Shown here: positions 10,701 to 23,388 of the stretch, piece by piece | Layout: every line of letters starts with the position of its first letter | Numbering within the stretch: the first letter of the stretch is position 1 | NCBI GenBank assembly: GCA_015143295.1 | Contig: CM026554.1 | Coordinates: forward strand, 56,693,301 to 56,757,300 | Source: Tetracentron sinense | Lineage: Eukaryota; Streptophyta; Magnoliopsida; Trochodendrales; Trochodendraceae | Direction of reading: 5' to 3' | Length of the DNA: 64,000 nucleotides | Notes under the pieces: generated by a model | The model's database searches: none | Seen by the model: only the letters and a program-made list of their open reading frames with translations | Told to the model about the DNA's origin: nothing | Program-made: the position numbers and the translations under genes

Positions 10701-11860
10701 ACACTTTTGCTTTGTTTCTTCTCCTATTTTATCCGGTTCTTTCATCGCCTGGGCTCTTTTAAGTCCTCGAAAGCTCTCATAACTTGAGAATTATGGTATC
10801 TTCTTTCCTTAGTCTTGAAAACAATGAAGACAATGAATTATAATAAAAACTATAAGAATTGAACTTTAAAGAGCTAACAAGTGTACTTTCGGGTGTCTAA
10901 ATGTGCAAACATTATGCCCTGATTACATCCCCAAACTTACTTGCTAGTCCTCTAGCAATGCAAAGAAATAAATAAAATTAGTCTATATCCACTTTCATGG
11001 GATTCACGATTGCATTTAGCATATGCAGTGAGCCTTTAAACCTCTAGGTGTCCCTAGAGGACGAGTTATAGTCTCGTGAGGGTTTACCAGAGGTGATACT
11101 CACAAACATCATCACTAACATCCAATCCTACAAAAATAGTCAATCAGGACTTCCAAACTCAAACAATTGTTAGAACATGTAGTAATAAGATAATTGTAAC
11201 ACGAAAGTCGTAATTCTCAAGTTATTAACAAGTTTAAATATTCAAATCTTCATAATCGCACTTTCATTCAATTTTAATCAAAATTCGAAATCTTATGCTC
11301 ATTCACATAATTGTTGTTAGTTTATTTGGTGTGTAGTGAACTAACATTATAATATGTGGCCTCAATTTTGCTTCAAAACACATATTATGTTATCCCACAA
11401 GTTATCAGAATTACTATCAATTTTAACAACCCAAGGCATTTAACTTATCAATCATGAGATTTAAACATTTTTTTTTAATTGTGTGTAATGTGCAGTGATT
11501 AAGTTTATTAAGCTTTCTAGACAACCTGCGTAGCGAATGTTAGGCCAATGACTCCCAAACCAGAAGGCTTTAGGACACTTGGTGTCAAAACACCCCTAAG
11601 GGCTATTAACCCGAGTCAAATAGGCTCCAAACTTAAACTAGTCACACATGGGCTTTGATCAATTCCAAAACTTTAATTGTTTGACGTGAACGCTCGTTAT
11701 TTACTGAGGCAAGAGGCACGGTTACTTGGTATAAAGTTTGGTCAGGTTACCTTTTTACTTTCTTTATATTTTTATAATAAATAAGTTATGCCAAGGTTGA
11801 TCAATTTTTAGGTCATCTAATTCCGCATGAGAAAACAAGAATATAGATTAAGATGACTAA

Positions 11861-12343
11861 GGGATTGTTTGGCATTGTTCTCCGAGAACAATTTTTCTTA
11901 TCCCGGGAACAGAAATAGTCTAAAAGCGTTTGACAAGTCATTTTTAGAAAACAATTTTAAGAATCGTCCTATTTTAGGCACAGTTTTTAGGAAACAAAAA
12001 AAAAATCACTTTTCATAATCAATTATGAAAAACGCGCTTAAAAAGAACAAGATAAACATCAAAATTGACGAGATCGATGAGACATAATTAAAAAAATTGG
12101 TAATTTATGATACTTATATATGTGTTAATGATCTTATTATATTTAATGCCTAAAATAATTTTATTTATTTTTCTTCTTTTTTTCATCCAAACGTAATTCT
12201 GTTATTTCTTTTATTCACAATTGATTCTAATTGACAGTTACCAATACATTCACAGTACAAAATTGATTATAAGAATCAACACTTATAAGAATTAATTCTT
12301 TTTCAGAATGAGAGAATCGCCATAATTGATGCCAAACGGCCCC
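11861..12343. mobile_element. Tourist-like (PIF/Harbinger) MITE with TAA target duplication
   Basis: The left end reads GGGATTGTTTGGCAT; the right end, reverse-complemented, GGGGCCGTTTGGCAT. The element is flanked by TAA on both sides (11858-11860 and 12344-12346). A G-rich terminus containing TTTGG plus a 3-bp TAA or TTA duplication is characteristic of PIF/Harbinger MITEs. It is 483 bp long with no coding capacity and sits inside the older LTR-element region. Confidence 0.75.
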
Positions 12344-13009
12344 TAAGTTTCAAGCCCCACAAACAAATGTTAGAGTGCTCATGTATTATTCAAAGTATCC
12401 TAATGACTCATTAATTACTCAAGCATAATGGTTCGAATAATAATTATATCCGCTGATTGTGTGATCATATGTTTTCAAGTTTAAACTCATCAATAAAAAT
12501 TGAATTATGATCTACATGTCACAATATTCTATAGCTACCAACTGTTCAACAATTGCAAAAAGTATCCTACTAGACCTAGTATCCTTGTTACACAGTCACC
12601 ATAGTAATCCAAATTATTTTGCACCCCCAAACTTAAACAATACGTTGTCTTCAATATAAAATAAAATGCAAGAAACACAGATGAGAACAAGAATAATATT
12701 ACCTCGTTTTTGGTATATGCCAGAAACATAAGATCAATTAATGAAAAAAGGGGATTAAGAAATAACACATAAGCACAACCCCCAAACTTCTTTGAAACTA
12801 AACATTTAAAGATGTTAGTAACCACAAATGTCAATGAAATAAAGGAGAATGCTCAATAAGTAAGTGTATAAACCAAAAGCATAAGCATAATCCTTAATAA
12901 CACAAAATTCGACATAAGTATGCCAAAGAAAATAAAATAACCATAAAACACACTAGTAAGAAAATAAAACAACTAAATCCTAAAGATACTAAATCACATC
13001 ATTCCTAAA

Positions 13010-14086
13010 AGAAAATGTCAAATCACTGGGAACCGAAAAGTGGTGGTGCGGAGGAACTAGATGGACCAAACTGAGCCTTATAAAGTGCCCTAAGTATGCG
13101 TTGAGTCTCGAGAGAGTTTTGGCGAAGCACTCCAAGCTCGCCGCGAATTGTGTCCATCTCCATGAACATCCTCTCCTAGCCTGGACAGGGGTACTCGTAC
13201 TGTTCATATGACATCTGAAAAGGGACATCAATCTGCGGAGGCGGCTGCTGAGGGCGTGGCTCAGTGAGTGGACCTATTAGTTCAGTCATTCATTTCACGC
13301 TCTGGTTCCACTTTGATAGGCCAATAGCGGGCAAAGTTGAATCCTTTGGCTCATCTTCATCAAATACAAACTCTTGCTGATGAAGAATCTCAGTGACTAA
13401 GTTAGGAAATGGAAGCTCTCATGTCTTGCTTGCTTTCGTTTCTCGTTTGATCAATATAGACCTTCTCCATATTGTCCCAAATTATTTGAGCACCCGAGAC
13501 CCAGAACCCTCGTTCCATAGCATATAAGGCCTTTACAAATTCCCCTATTTTCTCCTCTTTATGGCCCAAAGGGCACATATTCTTCTTGAAGATCCAATCG
13601 ACTAACCATAGTCGTGGAGGAAGATTCACACGACGGGTACATGTGTGGTTGTCATCGTCAAATCTCCCTTCACACATGTCGTTGATCATAGTTTGTACAG
13701 TCAGTTTGATGGGACTCGATGCATCAGACTGTGCAAGGGGCGACTAATAGGACAACCTAAAGCAGTAGCAATGTCAGTGGGTGTGATGGTATAGTTCTTG
13801 CTATCAATGGAGACAGAGTACCCCGGATTTGAGAACCTTTTAGTCATGTCTTGATAGAATAATTTAACAATCCAGGGGTAAACCATCACAATAGGACGAA
13901 AAAGGTCACCCAGTTGGTGTCTTTCAAGCTCTTGCATGGCCCATGACGTGGCCTCATTGTCTCGAAACACTTCATCCACCATAAAATGGTCTGGTAACCC
14001 ATCTTTTTTCTTTCCCAATCGGACTTGGGTTTCTCTTTAAAGGGCTTACTCCGCTTTTGATTTGCTTTGGAGTGTTTCATCTTCAA
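13010..14086 (-). pseudogene. Retrotransposon gag-like (putative plant transposon protein) gene remnant
   Basis: The open pieces 13701-14018 and 13402-13689 read as one protein interrupted by frame changes: a basic start (frame of 13886-14086), then RHQLGDLFRPIVMVYPWIVK, ITPTDIATALGCPISRPL, RVNLPPRLWLVDWIFKKNMC and ALYAMERGFWVSGAQIIWDN, followed near 13010-13250 by QMSYEQYEYPCPG, an in-frame stop and then MDTIRGELGVLRQNSLETQR. This resembles the putative plant transposon protein domain found in gag-like ORFs of Ty3 elements. At least two frameshifts and one stop make it non-functional. The family call rests on recall, not on a search. Confidence 0.6.
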
Positions 14087-14989
14087 AAATCTCGTTGGGG
14101 GTTTGTATCAAACACTTGGTGGGTACCACTTTTCACTATAACAAACACAAGAATCACTTATATAGATCACCCCAAAAACTTAAAATCTGGATCTTAACTC
14201 TCCAAAATCACACTCAACCTCCCAATCTTGCTTCAAACTTGGTGTTAAAACACCTCAAAATCTTCAAGATCACACTTAACCAAACTCAACTTGAAACTTC
14301 TTCACAACCCAAATTCTCACGTTCACAACCCAAGTTCTCACATTCACAACCCAAGCCTTCAAGTTTCATCACAATAACCCAATCCCAAGCGATCTTTAAT
14401 ATCCAATCCTCCTAGCAATCTTTAATAAGCCAATCTACCAAGCTTCTCCACGATAAATTTTCACAAAGAGTTCACATCCATCAACCAATTATTCCATACA
14501 TTCTATTCAAACTTTTGGAATACATCACTTCCTCCACATACATTCACATAACTCCATAATAATACTTAATCCCCTTGTTCGAGCATAAATCATAATATTT
14601 ACAAGGTTATTTACATATTACTTTAATAAGTCCTGAGAAATAATATATAAGGGATGAAAGTAATTCATAGGTATCCTTTATATACAAGTCCTTACTTAGA
14701 TCTATCATTTTAAATCTCCAATTAGGTTAATATTTATGAAATTTAAAACTAGAGATTATTATTTACCTATTTTGATCGCTTGAGAATGATCTTTGATCTT
14801 GATTTTCAAGCTCTTTTATCCTAGTTGAAAACCCTTAAATACCCTAGGGTTTCCCCTTTTTGTTTATCCAAGACTCTTAGTTAGAAAGTTTCTCTAACCC
14901 TAGACACACGAAATAATGAGTATGTATAGGGTTTGGAATCATAAAATATTAAAAAGTCAAAAAATTGCGTTCTTACGAGAATCTGTTCG

Positions 14990-15066
14990 CATTTACCGAT
15001 CGATCGCAGCTTATGGGCGATCGATTAGAGCTAGCGATCGATTGAAACTTCTGGGCGATCGATCGG
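14990..15066. repeat. GATCGATCG palindrome array
   Basis: Four copies of GCGATCGAT or CGATCGATCG occur within 75 bp, separated by 8-14 bp spacers such as CAGCTTATGG. Each word is self-complementary. The arrangement parallels the array at 22640-22885 inside the solo LTR. A run of 13 C follows at about 15227-15239. Confidence 0.6.
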
Positions 15067-15659
15067 GCCTTGCACAGTCCATGTTTTGCTCTTTACAACA
15101 TTGTTTCCTTTACAACAAACAACAACACCCTATTCTCTTTAGCACTAGTCATCAACACACTTATTTTCCTTTTAAATTTTTAAGTAAATTCATTTACTTT
15201 AAGCTTTAAATTAAAATAAGGAAGTACCCCCCCCCCCCCAAAAAAAAATAATTTTGATTCAATAACAATATATAGAAAATCGAATTCCTTATAAATCAAA
15301 ATCTCATTATTCAGTTTTAAGCTAAACATGAGAAATCATACTTGATGTAACATTTTCGATAGTCCATTAAACTACTTAAAACATAATAATAAAATTTTAT
15401 GAATATCATATATCCTTATTTGATCTATAAACATCAATTTTCAGGAGGAATTAACTCAAAATCTGACAATTTATGTTTTTGCTAAAACCACACCCTTTCT
15501 ATAATTTATGAAATTATGTGCTTAGTCATTTTTATTTTTATCTTAAGGTCATTAAGTAATGAGAAATTAAATGCATAACACGATTTTCAAGATTATCATT
15601 CAATGTGCACAAACATCAATACATGAAGTTTTGGTCTTTACAACTTTGTAGAGGTAGAC

Positions 15660-15795
15660 GACACACAGATGAGATTAACTATCAATAAGAGCTTTTGTTA
15701 AAAAGTTAACTAGAGTCATCCTCAAACGTAGACACATGTCTCATGTCATTTTAAAATAGAAATGGTAAGAAACCTTGTGACTGGGTGACTCTTGT
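15660..15795 (-). repeat. Inverted partner of 20402-20541
   Basis: This segment (GAGATTAACTATCAA, GAGCTTTTGTT, TAGACACATGTCTCATGTC, AAGAAACCTTGTGAC) is the reverse complement of 20402-20541 with about 15 percent difference by eye. Both copies end at GTGACTCTT-TGG. The pair flanks 4.6 kb that includes a MITE and the probable Tat-type LTR. Confidence 0.75.
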
Positions 15796-16029
15796 GGAAC
15801 ACACAAATGTTATTAATTGTGACACAGAACTCTGTGCATGTCGGCATGTGGGAAAGAGAGTCTTTTCAGACTCTTGGCATTTAATACAAAAAATGAGTTA
15901 ACTTTGTATTATATTACAATGTTGCCATTTGCCAATTCTAAAAATAACAAGTATACTTATAGTACGGTTCAAGGCTTCAAACATATGAAAAACTCACCTG
16001 AGAGACCAGTCTATTTGAGATTGAATCAC

Positions 16030-16285
16030 AATCGATTGTCATTGAATTCGGGGAGTGATCAATAGCACCCACACGCCAAACATGTGTCCCTTTTAACTCT
16101 TATTAATTGTGGTTAAGATTTATTAATTAATAAGAGTTAAATATTTTTCTAAAGGTTAAGATTATATTGTTGAACCTTAAAGGTTAATGAACAAACAAAC
16201 CACGACTTATAACCGTTAAAAGTAACATGCGTTGATCTGTGTATGGGATTGAACTCTCCCGAGTTCAATCACAATTGGGATCTCA
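16030..16285. mobile_element. MITE with about 90-bp terminal inverted repeats
   Basis: The left arm (GATTGTCATTGAATTCGGGG, TCCCTTTTAACTCTTATTAA, TTGTGGTTAA) is mirrored by the right arm (AACCACGACTTATAACCG, TTAAAAGTAACATGCG, GAACTCTCCCGAGTTCAATC). It is related to the single arm at 43690-43800, which reads ATTGTGATTGAACTCGGGGA, and to 7505 and 50676 through the TAATTGTGGTTAA core. Outer ends are accurate to perhaps 10 bp; no target duplication was fixed. Confidence 0.65.
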
Positions 16286-16317
16286 TCTATTTTATGTGTA
16301 CAAACAACACACAAATT

Positions 16318-16540
16318 GTGAGTATATCCGTTGGTATCTCTTCTTTTAAGTCATTCTTTGTGGACCCTAGGTGGAGTTTATAGAAAACTTGGTAACAGGT
16401 TAGGGATAATTGATGATACAACATGATGAGTATATCAGTTTGTCTAGTTGAGTCGAGTGAACTCTCTTTTGAGCCATCCTTTGTGAATCTTAAGTGAAGT
16501 TTACACTAGTTCTTGACAATAGGTTAACTGATCATTGACA
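16318..16540 (+). repeat. Diverged tandem duplication of about 110 bp
   Basis: GAGTATATCCGTT ... CTTTGTGGACCCTAGGTGGA ... AACAGGTTA is repeated about 110 bp later as GAGTATATCAGTT ... CTTTGTGAATCTTAAGTGAA ... AATAGGTTA. It adjoins the MITE ending near 16285. No gene is involved. Confidence 0.55.
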
Positions 16541-17717
16541 ATAAGTTCACTGAAAATAGTTGTAATATTATAATTGAAATTCTACACGAGATTGATGATA
16601 CATTTACTCACATAACCATCTTTCCTTATATTTACAAAATGAGAACTCTCAAACTTACAAAACTCCATTTTTAGAGCACATCACCACACCAAAAAAAGCC
16701 TAAAACTTAGTGTTTATGCCATTTTATGTTGTTGCGAAGCCACTGACATTAGATCCTGTAGAGAAAATGAAAGACATCCAAACATTACAAAATATTCAAA
16801 TTTCTTAGTTCTAATATACATATGAATCATAATAATCCATATAACATTAAAATTAATAATAAATTAATCCACAGTATCATGAATCTAGTGGGTTGGAGAT
16901 CACGAGTCATAGTATTTATCTTATTTGCATCATTATCTTCTTCTACCATTTCAAACTCATGAAAGGTTTTATCTCCTGAATTTGTGTCAAATTCAACCAA
17001 ATCAAGCCCTTGATGAGATGTGCTTGCCATTATACCCCTGCAACAAAAGAAGAGAACTCTAATTCCAATAATACAACAAAGTGCATCACTAATGAACGTT
17101 TTCATTGTATATCCAGGAACCCAAAAAATGAAAAAAACCAAAAACATGATAAGACAAGATAATATGTATTTAATTATCATAACAAAAAGGATCAATTACT
17201 ACAGTTGGCAGCTGGACATCGAAGTATGCCATTGTATGATGGTAAAATAACCCTTACAAAAAGCCAGCATCTCTGAATGGAAAAAAAAACATAGGTTTTC
17301 GTCTATTTTAACAAAAGATTAAAGGTTGGTACCAAGGAAGGTTCGTTCTTGGTTTTTTTGAAATTTAATTTTAAAGCCTTAAAATAGAAAAAAAAGAAAA
17401 AAAGAACTGTGTTGTGATGATGTTCTGTTGGTTGCATGTAGTTTGGTTTTTTCTTGTTGATGCTTTTGTGGTATATTTCAATGAATGATTTCATTATTAA
17501 ATTAACAAAATCTAAAAATGATAAATAAAGAAGTGTTGATGGTAAGAGAAACTAATCGGAATGTGTCATCTGTTATTTGGCTCTAAGCACTTGTTACTGT
17601 GTTATGATTGATCAGAGTCCTGCCGAGAAGGAGGAAGAAGGTTACTAAAAGAAATAATGGAGAAGATGAAACGGAAGAGCTAAAAACCAAAAGACCACTT
17701 TTGGAGTGGGTCCTAGT

Positions 17718-20282
17718 TGTAAGCACCCAATTTTTACACCTCGTTTTAACCACGGTTAATATACATAACCATGGTTAGCTTGCCTGAACTCTCGGTCTAA
17801 CTTTGAACACATGGCACAATCTCGATCCAAAACCCATGTTTTTTTTTGTTTGCTAAGGCCTTAGGACTTAGCCCAAACCTTGCTAAAGCTTCAAGGGCCG
17901 AAGCCCCTAGCTCACAAGCCTAGCTCATAAACCTCAAGGGCCAAGCCCATGACCACAAACCACACCCAAGATCCAAATCCATTAACCCATAGCACAATCC
18001 ATACCAAGGCCCAACCCAAGTGGGACCTACTTTGCTTTTCTTAAAAAAAAAATTTAAAAGTTGGAGCCAATTCCAAATGAGGTAAAGAGAGCATTACTTT
18101 TGGCTCACACATGTGGTGGCTAGGCCAAAGAAGAAACAAAAAATAAAAAATAAAAAAATTTCAAAGAGGGGCTACCGTTCATTGTCTTCTCCAAGTGGAC
18201 AGCGTCCAGGCACACCCGAAGCTGTTGCCCCTGCTCTCCTGGCGCTTCCCAGCATGTCCCCCACGCCTATGGGGTGATCATTATCCCTTCCCCAAGGCTC
18301 CCCTTCTCCTATAAAAAACCCCTACCTCTTCCACAGCTAAACAAGCCGGAAAACACCTAAAGTAACCCCTGTTCGCATCCTTGCAGCCACGGCGGCACCA
18401 ACACAGTCTATCTCTCTCTCAGTAGCGCCACCACAGCCTCTGTTCAAACCAATCACATAGCTCACAACCCCAACCCTTCGTGCAATCTATTTTCATACCC
18501 ATAACAGCCCCAAAACAAGCCCATTAAACCCAATGAACAGTCCCCCAACCTGACTCCATTAATATCTGCAAAACAGTCCCCTCTTGCTTCCATTAACTTC
18601 AATGAAACAATCCCAAATAATTCCATTGGATCTCCACCAGCAATCCCTTTTCTTTTTAGCCTCATGTTCATGCCCAGTAGAGCAAAACTCACCATTATGC
18701 AGCCCAAACAGCAGGCTCCAAGATGCACGCCCAACACCTCCTCTTCTCTCTAGCTCGGTCGGTCATCATCTCTCTCGCCTCCATGCCTAGATCAGCCGAA
18801 CCAGCACCGAGAACATCATGCTGCACACCCTAGAATAGCCCAATGACCCCAAAACAGTAGCCAATTTCTCAACTGTCAACACCCGAAATAGCAAGCAAAA
18901 CCCTTTGGTCCAGTTGCCGCCCCATATGTTGTTACTTTCCCCATCTAGGACCCCCATCGTAGCTCAAGGCCGACCATAAATGACTGGGTCTCCTCACAAC
19001 AGCTGCTGCCCCCGCGTCTCCACCAAGCATGTCAGCGCACACCCCTCTCCTCTTCTCTTTTACGGCAGCTAGAGGTGAGCCCCCTTTTCCTTTCTTTCCT
19101 TAACCTAACTTATGTTTAGAGTAGTTAGATTAAAATTACTCTAGCTAGATTTGTTGGTTTGCTTTAGGTTAAAGTAGTTAAGTAAAGCTTAGGTTAACTT
19201 AGTTTAGACTTTACAAGTAGTATTAACTTAAACTCTGTTTTCCATGTTAGTTGTCTTGTTAACGAAATACTGATTAATGGTTAGGTTAATGCTTAGTTAG
19301 TTTTGCAACCTAATGTCATGCTAGTATAAGTTTCATTGTTTCTTTGTAACATAACTTTAGTTAATTCGTTCTATAAATTGCTAGTTAAACTTTGATTAGT
19401 GGTTAGGTTAGTGTTTGGATTAGTTTACTTTCTTCACAACCTATGTCATGTTAGTATAAACTAGATCTTAGTTTCATTGATCCCGTTAGTAGCTCAACTT
19501 TAGTCAGTTTATCTTATTTATTTCAATTAGTGGTTCGGTTAATATTTGGTTTGATTGTTTTCCCTTTAGTTTAATGTTATGTTAAATTAGATCTTAGTTC
19601 GAACTTAGGTTACTTTAATCATTGAATTAATCAAGCTCTTTTAGGACCATCCTTAGAATTAAATAACCATAGTTAGTTTAAACTTGTTGCTCCGCAACGA
19701 GCCTAAACTACTATTCAAAAAATCCAAAAAAAAAATGAAAAACAATCAAAAATACGAAAACAATACAAAATCAAAAAGACCAAAAAAGGACCAAAACATG
19801 CTTGCTTGCTTTCTTAATTGTGGTTAGGCTCCTTAATCACAGTTAATACCCTTTTAACTGCGGTTAGACCTTACTTTGCACTTGACCAACCCGGTCAGTC
19901 AAACCCTAACCTTCGGGCTAGACCCTCGACCACCCTTGCACACACACACCCCTTAGCCTTGACACGGGCTCACGTGCCAGAACTACACTCGGTCTGATCT
20001 CACTTCGTGAGTACGTAGGCAACCCTACTCGGGTTCGACCCTAGCCCATCTAGCTTTCTATATTTTTTGGATTACTACTTGATTAAACACTTAAACATAT
20101 TAACTAATTTTGAGATTAAATTTGGCTTAAATTTGGGGAGTAGGTAACCATTGTAAAATGGGGGTCCTGGGATACCTAACACCTTCCCCAGGGCTTAATC
20201 GAACCGCTTACCCTAATCTTTGTTTAGACCATTTGTCTTATCCGACCAAATCACTCGGGACCTATCCCTTAGAATGAATAGG
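17718..20282 (+). mobile_element. Probable 5' LTR of a Tat/Ogre-type retrotransposon, with primer-binding site
   Basis: The segment starts with TGTAAGCACCC and ends before GGTGGCGACTC at about 20281-20291. TGGCGACTC is the usual start of the tRNA-Arg-type primer-binding site of Tat/Ogre elements. A length of about 2.5 kb is within their LTR range. A low-complexity C-rich zone (18180-18560) and an AT-rich zone with repeated TTAGGTTA words (19100-19600) lie inside. Only about 110 bp follow the primer-binding site before a separate repeat begins, so the element is truncated. Neither a second LTR nor a target duplication was seen. Confidence 0.5.
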
Positions 20283-20401
20283 TGGCGACTCTCAGTCAAA
20301 CCATAATGTGAAAGTGGGTAGGAAAATCTCATGCTCACACCAGTGTCAATAAAAGGATGGCGATAGATCTTTGAGCACTTGGGTAATTTTGTAATTTAAT
20401 C

Positions 20402-20541
20402 CAGAAGAGTCACCCTCGGTCACAAGGTTTCTTACCCTTCATATTTCTATTTTAAAATGTGACACGAGACATCTGTCTACATTTGAGGATGGCTCCGGTT
20501 AACTTTTGAACAAAAGCTCCTCTTGATAGTTAATCTCTGCA
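20402..20541 (+). repeat. Inverted partner of 15660-15795
   Basis: Reverse complement of the segment at 15660-15795, including GAGTCACCCTCGGTCACAAG and GTTAATCTCTGCACGG. The similarity stops sharply at both ends. It may be a shared untranslated region of two oppositely oriented LTR elements or the ends of one inverted-repeat element. Confidence 0.7.
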
Positions 20542-20910
20542 CGGATACATTATAAAATATATTCCTTTTATGTTATTAAAACTAATAAAATGGGCATCTC
20601 CAACTAGCTTGTGCACAAGCCTAGTAGAGAAAGGGTTGTAATGGTATCACCACTAGATGATGGCAATATGGGGTTTGGGGGGACGAATAAGTAGATTTGA
20701 TCTCCACCAGAGTGGTTCCTGCCACACCCCGAACCCATATACACAATATATCTCATACTTATATATGTTCTTGAAGCGTGAACCTGGGACAAACCCCAAT
20801 TGTAAATGCATTTTATTAACTAAATAAAATGAATTCAGATTTAATAACATAAGAGCATAACTAAAAGTTCTAAATAAACATTAACTATAATTAAGATCCA
20901 TAAATGATCC

Positions 20911-23383
20911 TGTAACGACCCCAAAATCCTACAAGGCTAAAATAGGACTTTGGAATCGTCACATTCCCTTAACCTGCTTAAAATCCGTGCATATAAGGCT
21001 TACTACACGAGTCTCCAAAATGAGAGTAGAAAAATTCTGATTTTATAAAACTCAAGCCATCCTGTACAATGGTCATCTGCCCAACATAATAAAATCTAAT
21101 ATAAACAAAAATATCTAATACCCAACTATAAAGTAATCCAATGAGCAATATCATCTAAAAAGGTCTATTACAAAACTCTTAAACCAAACAAAACATAAGC
21201 TAATAGGGGTAACTATCAAAGCCCCTGGCTCCCTCCTCGGTCGGCTAACCTTCTCCTCCTTCCTCGGCTTAAGTCTCTTCAATCCACGGCTCCGCCGTGT
21301 GCCCCTGCTCTAAACCTACCAAAACAAAGTTCGGTTGAGTACAAAAGTACTCGGTGTATATAAAATCTAACCAACAAAATAATATACCGGCACTTAGTTA
21401 GAACCATATCTAATATCATAATTACATCATCAGAGTACGGAAGAACATGTGCTCATATACATCATATCATCACCTTGACTCGTGTACTTGTGAGAACCTT
21501 AGACTTAGAAGATAATATACTTATGAGATGCTTATGCTTATGAAACCACGTGCTTGTGAGATGCTTATACTTATGCACTTATTCAGATCATACAGTGATG
21601 TGACATGCCGTTCCTGGCGGATACGGACCATGCCTAAGAAATTATAAAATGGACATGCCATTCTTGATGGATACGGACCATGCCATGTTTATGCTTATTC
21701 AGAATGTCATACGTATGTCATGCTTATGCTTGTGGTCCACATGTATGACTTGTGAGACTCTTATCTTAACATACACGTGCATCTGTGCTTAAGTGTCGAA
21801 ATTAACGTTCGAGTTGGTAATTGCTTAGATTCCAATCTCCCACCATGGAAACTCCACTATACTATCCCATACCAAATAGTTAGAGAATTCCCGGTTTGAG
21901 AGATTTTCCTCTAAGTTCATACCTTCCCGACTATCAATTTCCATGTAAATAATTAGACATACTTAACAAACAATCACATATACATATCTTATCATGGTTC
22001 TTAGCACAATTCATAATCAATTTTCTACAATTCCATAATAGCGTATTAGTATTTATCCTCTCAAGCATTTTCACAAACACCTTAGGTACGTAGATCATGA
22101 ACCCATTTCCCTTTCTACATTTCAAACATTTCGTCAAACCACAATCCATCCATACAACCTAATTACAATCCACATCCACACATTCATCCCATTCTCCATA
22201 GTATTTTCCATCCTCCATACATTACATCCACATTATTAATCCATATTTCCATCTATAATAACTTACTTCATACAAAAATAGGGAAAAACACCTCTTATTT
22301 CTATTTCTATCATTTCTATCATATTAACATTCACAAAACATTAAAATAAAGTTGATTAGAATAGTATATCGACCTTAGGGATCCTTCCCTTGGATCCAAA
22401 TCGCTCCCAAGATGATTTGGAGAAGCTTTGAGGACGATCTCCAAGTTTTCCTAGCGATATCCAAGCTATCTCCTTCTTCTCCAAGCAATCTCTCTCTCAA
22501 AACCCTAGGTTTTCTCTCCATTTTTGCCAAATTATGTTAGAAATAGGTAGAGTACTCTAATACCTCGAAAGAGAACCCCCTATTTATAGCCCCAAGGTTT
22601 GAGAGCCAAAAGACTTAAAAGCCCTTACTGAAATTCTGCAAAAACACGAAAGACCGAGTGATCGGTGGTTATGACCGAGTCATCGGTCGCCTACCGATCG
22701 ACCAGTGATTATGACCGAGCGATCGGTTCTCAACCGAGCGATCGGTGTTCTTCACCGAACTCTCGGACAAAAACAACATCTCTGGAAAAATTTCCCATAC
22801 AAAAAAGTTAACCAGTCGACCGATCGATCGCTACTTCTGACCGAGCGATCGGTTTTGTACCAATCGATCCTTAGCGATCGGTGTTCTACAGATTTTGACC
22901 CGTTTTGTTGTTTTGGCCATAACTTTTGACTCGTTTGTAGGATTTCGACGATTCAACTTGCATTTGATTCGTCTTTCGAAAATGAACATTTTTTGGCATT
23001 TTAGAATTTCCAACTTCCCTTTCATTTATGGACCAAATTGTCCCTAAAGTTGACTGATCTGCAATTCCATCAGACAAAACATTGGAAAACCCACTTTTGA
23101 CTTAGCTTAGACTAAAAATATGGAAAAATATTAAACATGAATCTCGAAGAGGGTTCCAATACCTTTCTAATGGTTCAAGAATCACTCAATTCTAATAAAT
23201 GGTGCCAAAACTAGAGCTTCCTAAAGTTCAGGGTGTGATATGACATCCGTCCGTTTACAAGTTTGATTAAGCCTTACTCACACTATACCAATTAGATATA
23301 AATACATAAGCATTAAAACATCACAAGGAATATAATACCCTAATACTTGTAATAAAGACATGAAAAAAATTCGGGTTTCTACA
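20911..23383. mobile_element. Solo LTR, 2473 bp, with perfect 5-bp duplication GATCC
   Basis: It begins TGTAACGACC and ends GGTTTCTACA, a TG...CA terminus, and is flanked by GATCC on both sides (20906-20910 and 23384-23388). No internal domain separates the flanks, so this is one LTR left after recombination between the two LTRs of a retrotransposon. Inside are a doubled GACATGCC...GATACGGACCATGCC unit (21602-21637 and 21652-21685), a TATTTATAG box near 22582 followed by CCCCAAGG, and an array of ACCGAGCGATCGGT words at 22640-22885. The minus-strand ORFs in it have no recognisable domain. The lineage is probably Ty3, by inference from the terminus only. Confidence 0.85.
22640..22885. repeat. 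ACCGAGCGATCGGT palindrome array inside the solo LTR
   Basis: At least seven variants of ACCGAGCGATCGGT occur (near 22652, 22672, 22693, 22715, 22732, 22816 and 22840), spaced 20 to 84 bp apart. The word is a near-perfect palindrome, so single strands could fold into several alternative hairpins. It lies just downstream of the TATA-like box of the LTR. Confidence 0.7.
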
Positions 23384-23388
23384 GATCC

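Larger units (their letters stand above)
9720..14100 (-). mobile_element. Decayed LTR retrotransposon (Ty3-type, possibly Athila-like), minus strand
   Basis: The stretch near 9735-9775 (GACAAGTATCGAGGGTGTCG and following) resembles the non-coding 3' region commonly seen upstream of the 3' LTR in Athila-type elements, read on the minus strand. At 10930-10965 and 12620-12640 the words CCCCAAACTTA and CCCCCAAACTTAAA recur, also familiar from such elements. A gag-like gene remnant (13010-14086) lies in the same orientation. LTR boundaries were not found, and a Tourist-like MITE has inserted at 11861. The lineage is a weak inference. Confidence 0.45.

Noticed and set aside
16827..17195. A 122-codon minus-strand ORF
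   Set aside because: The first half is hydrophobic because of AT-rich sequence. The part MASTSHQGLDLVEF looks protein-like, but I could not match it to any family and it has no supporting context.
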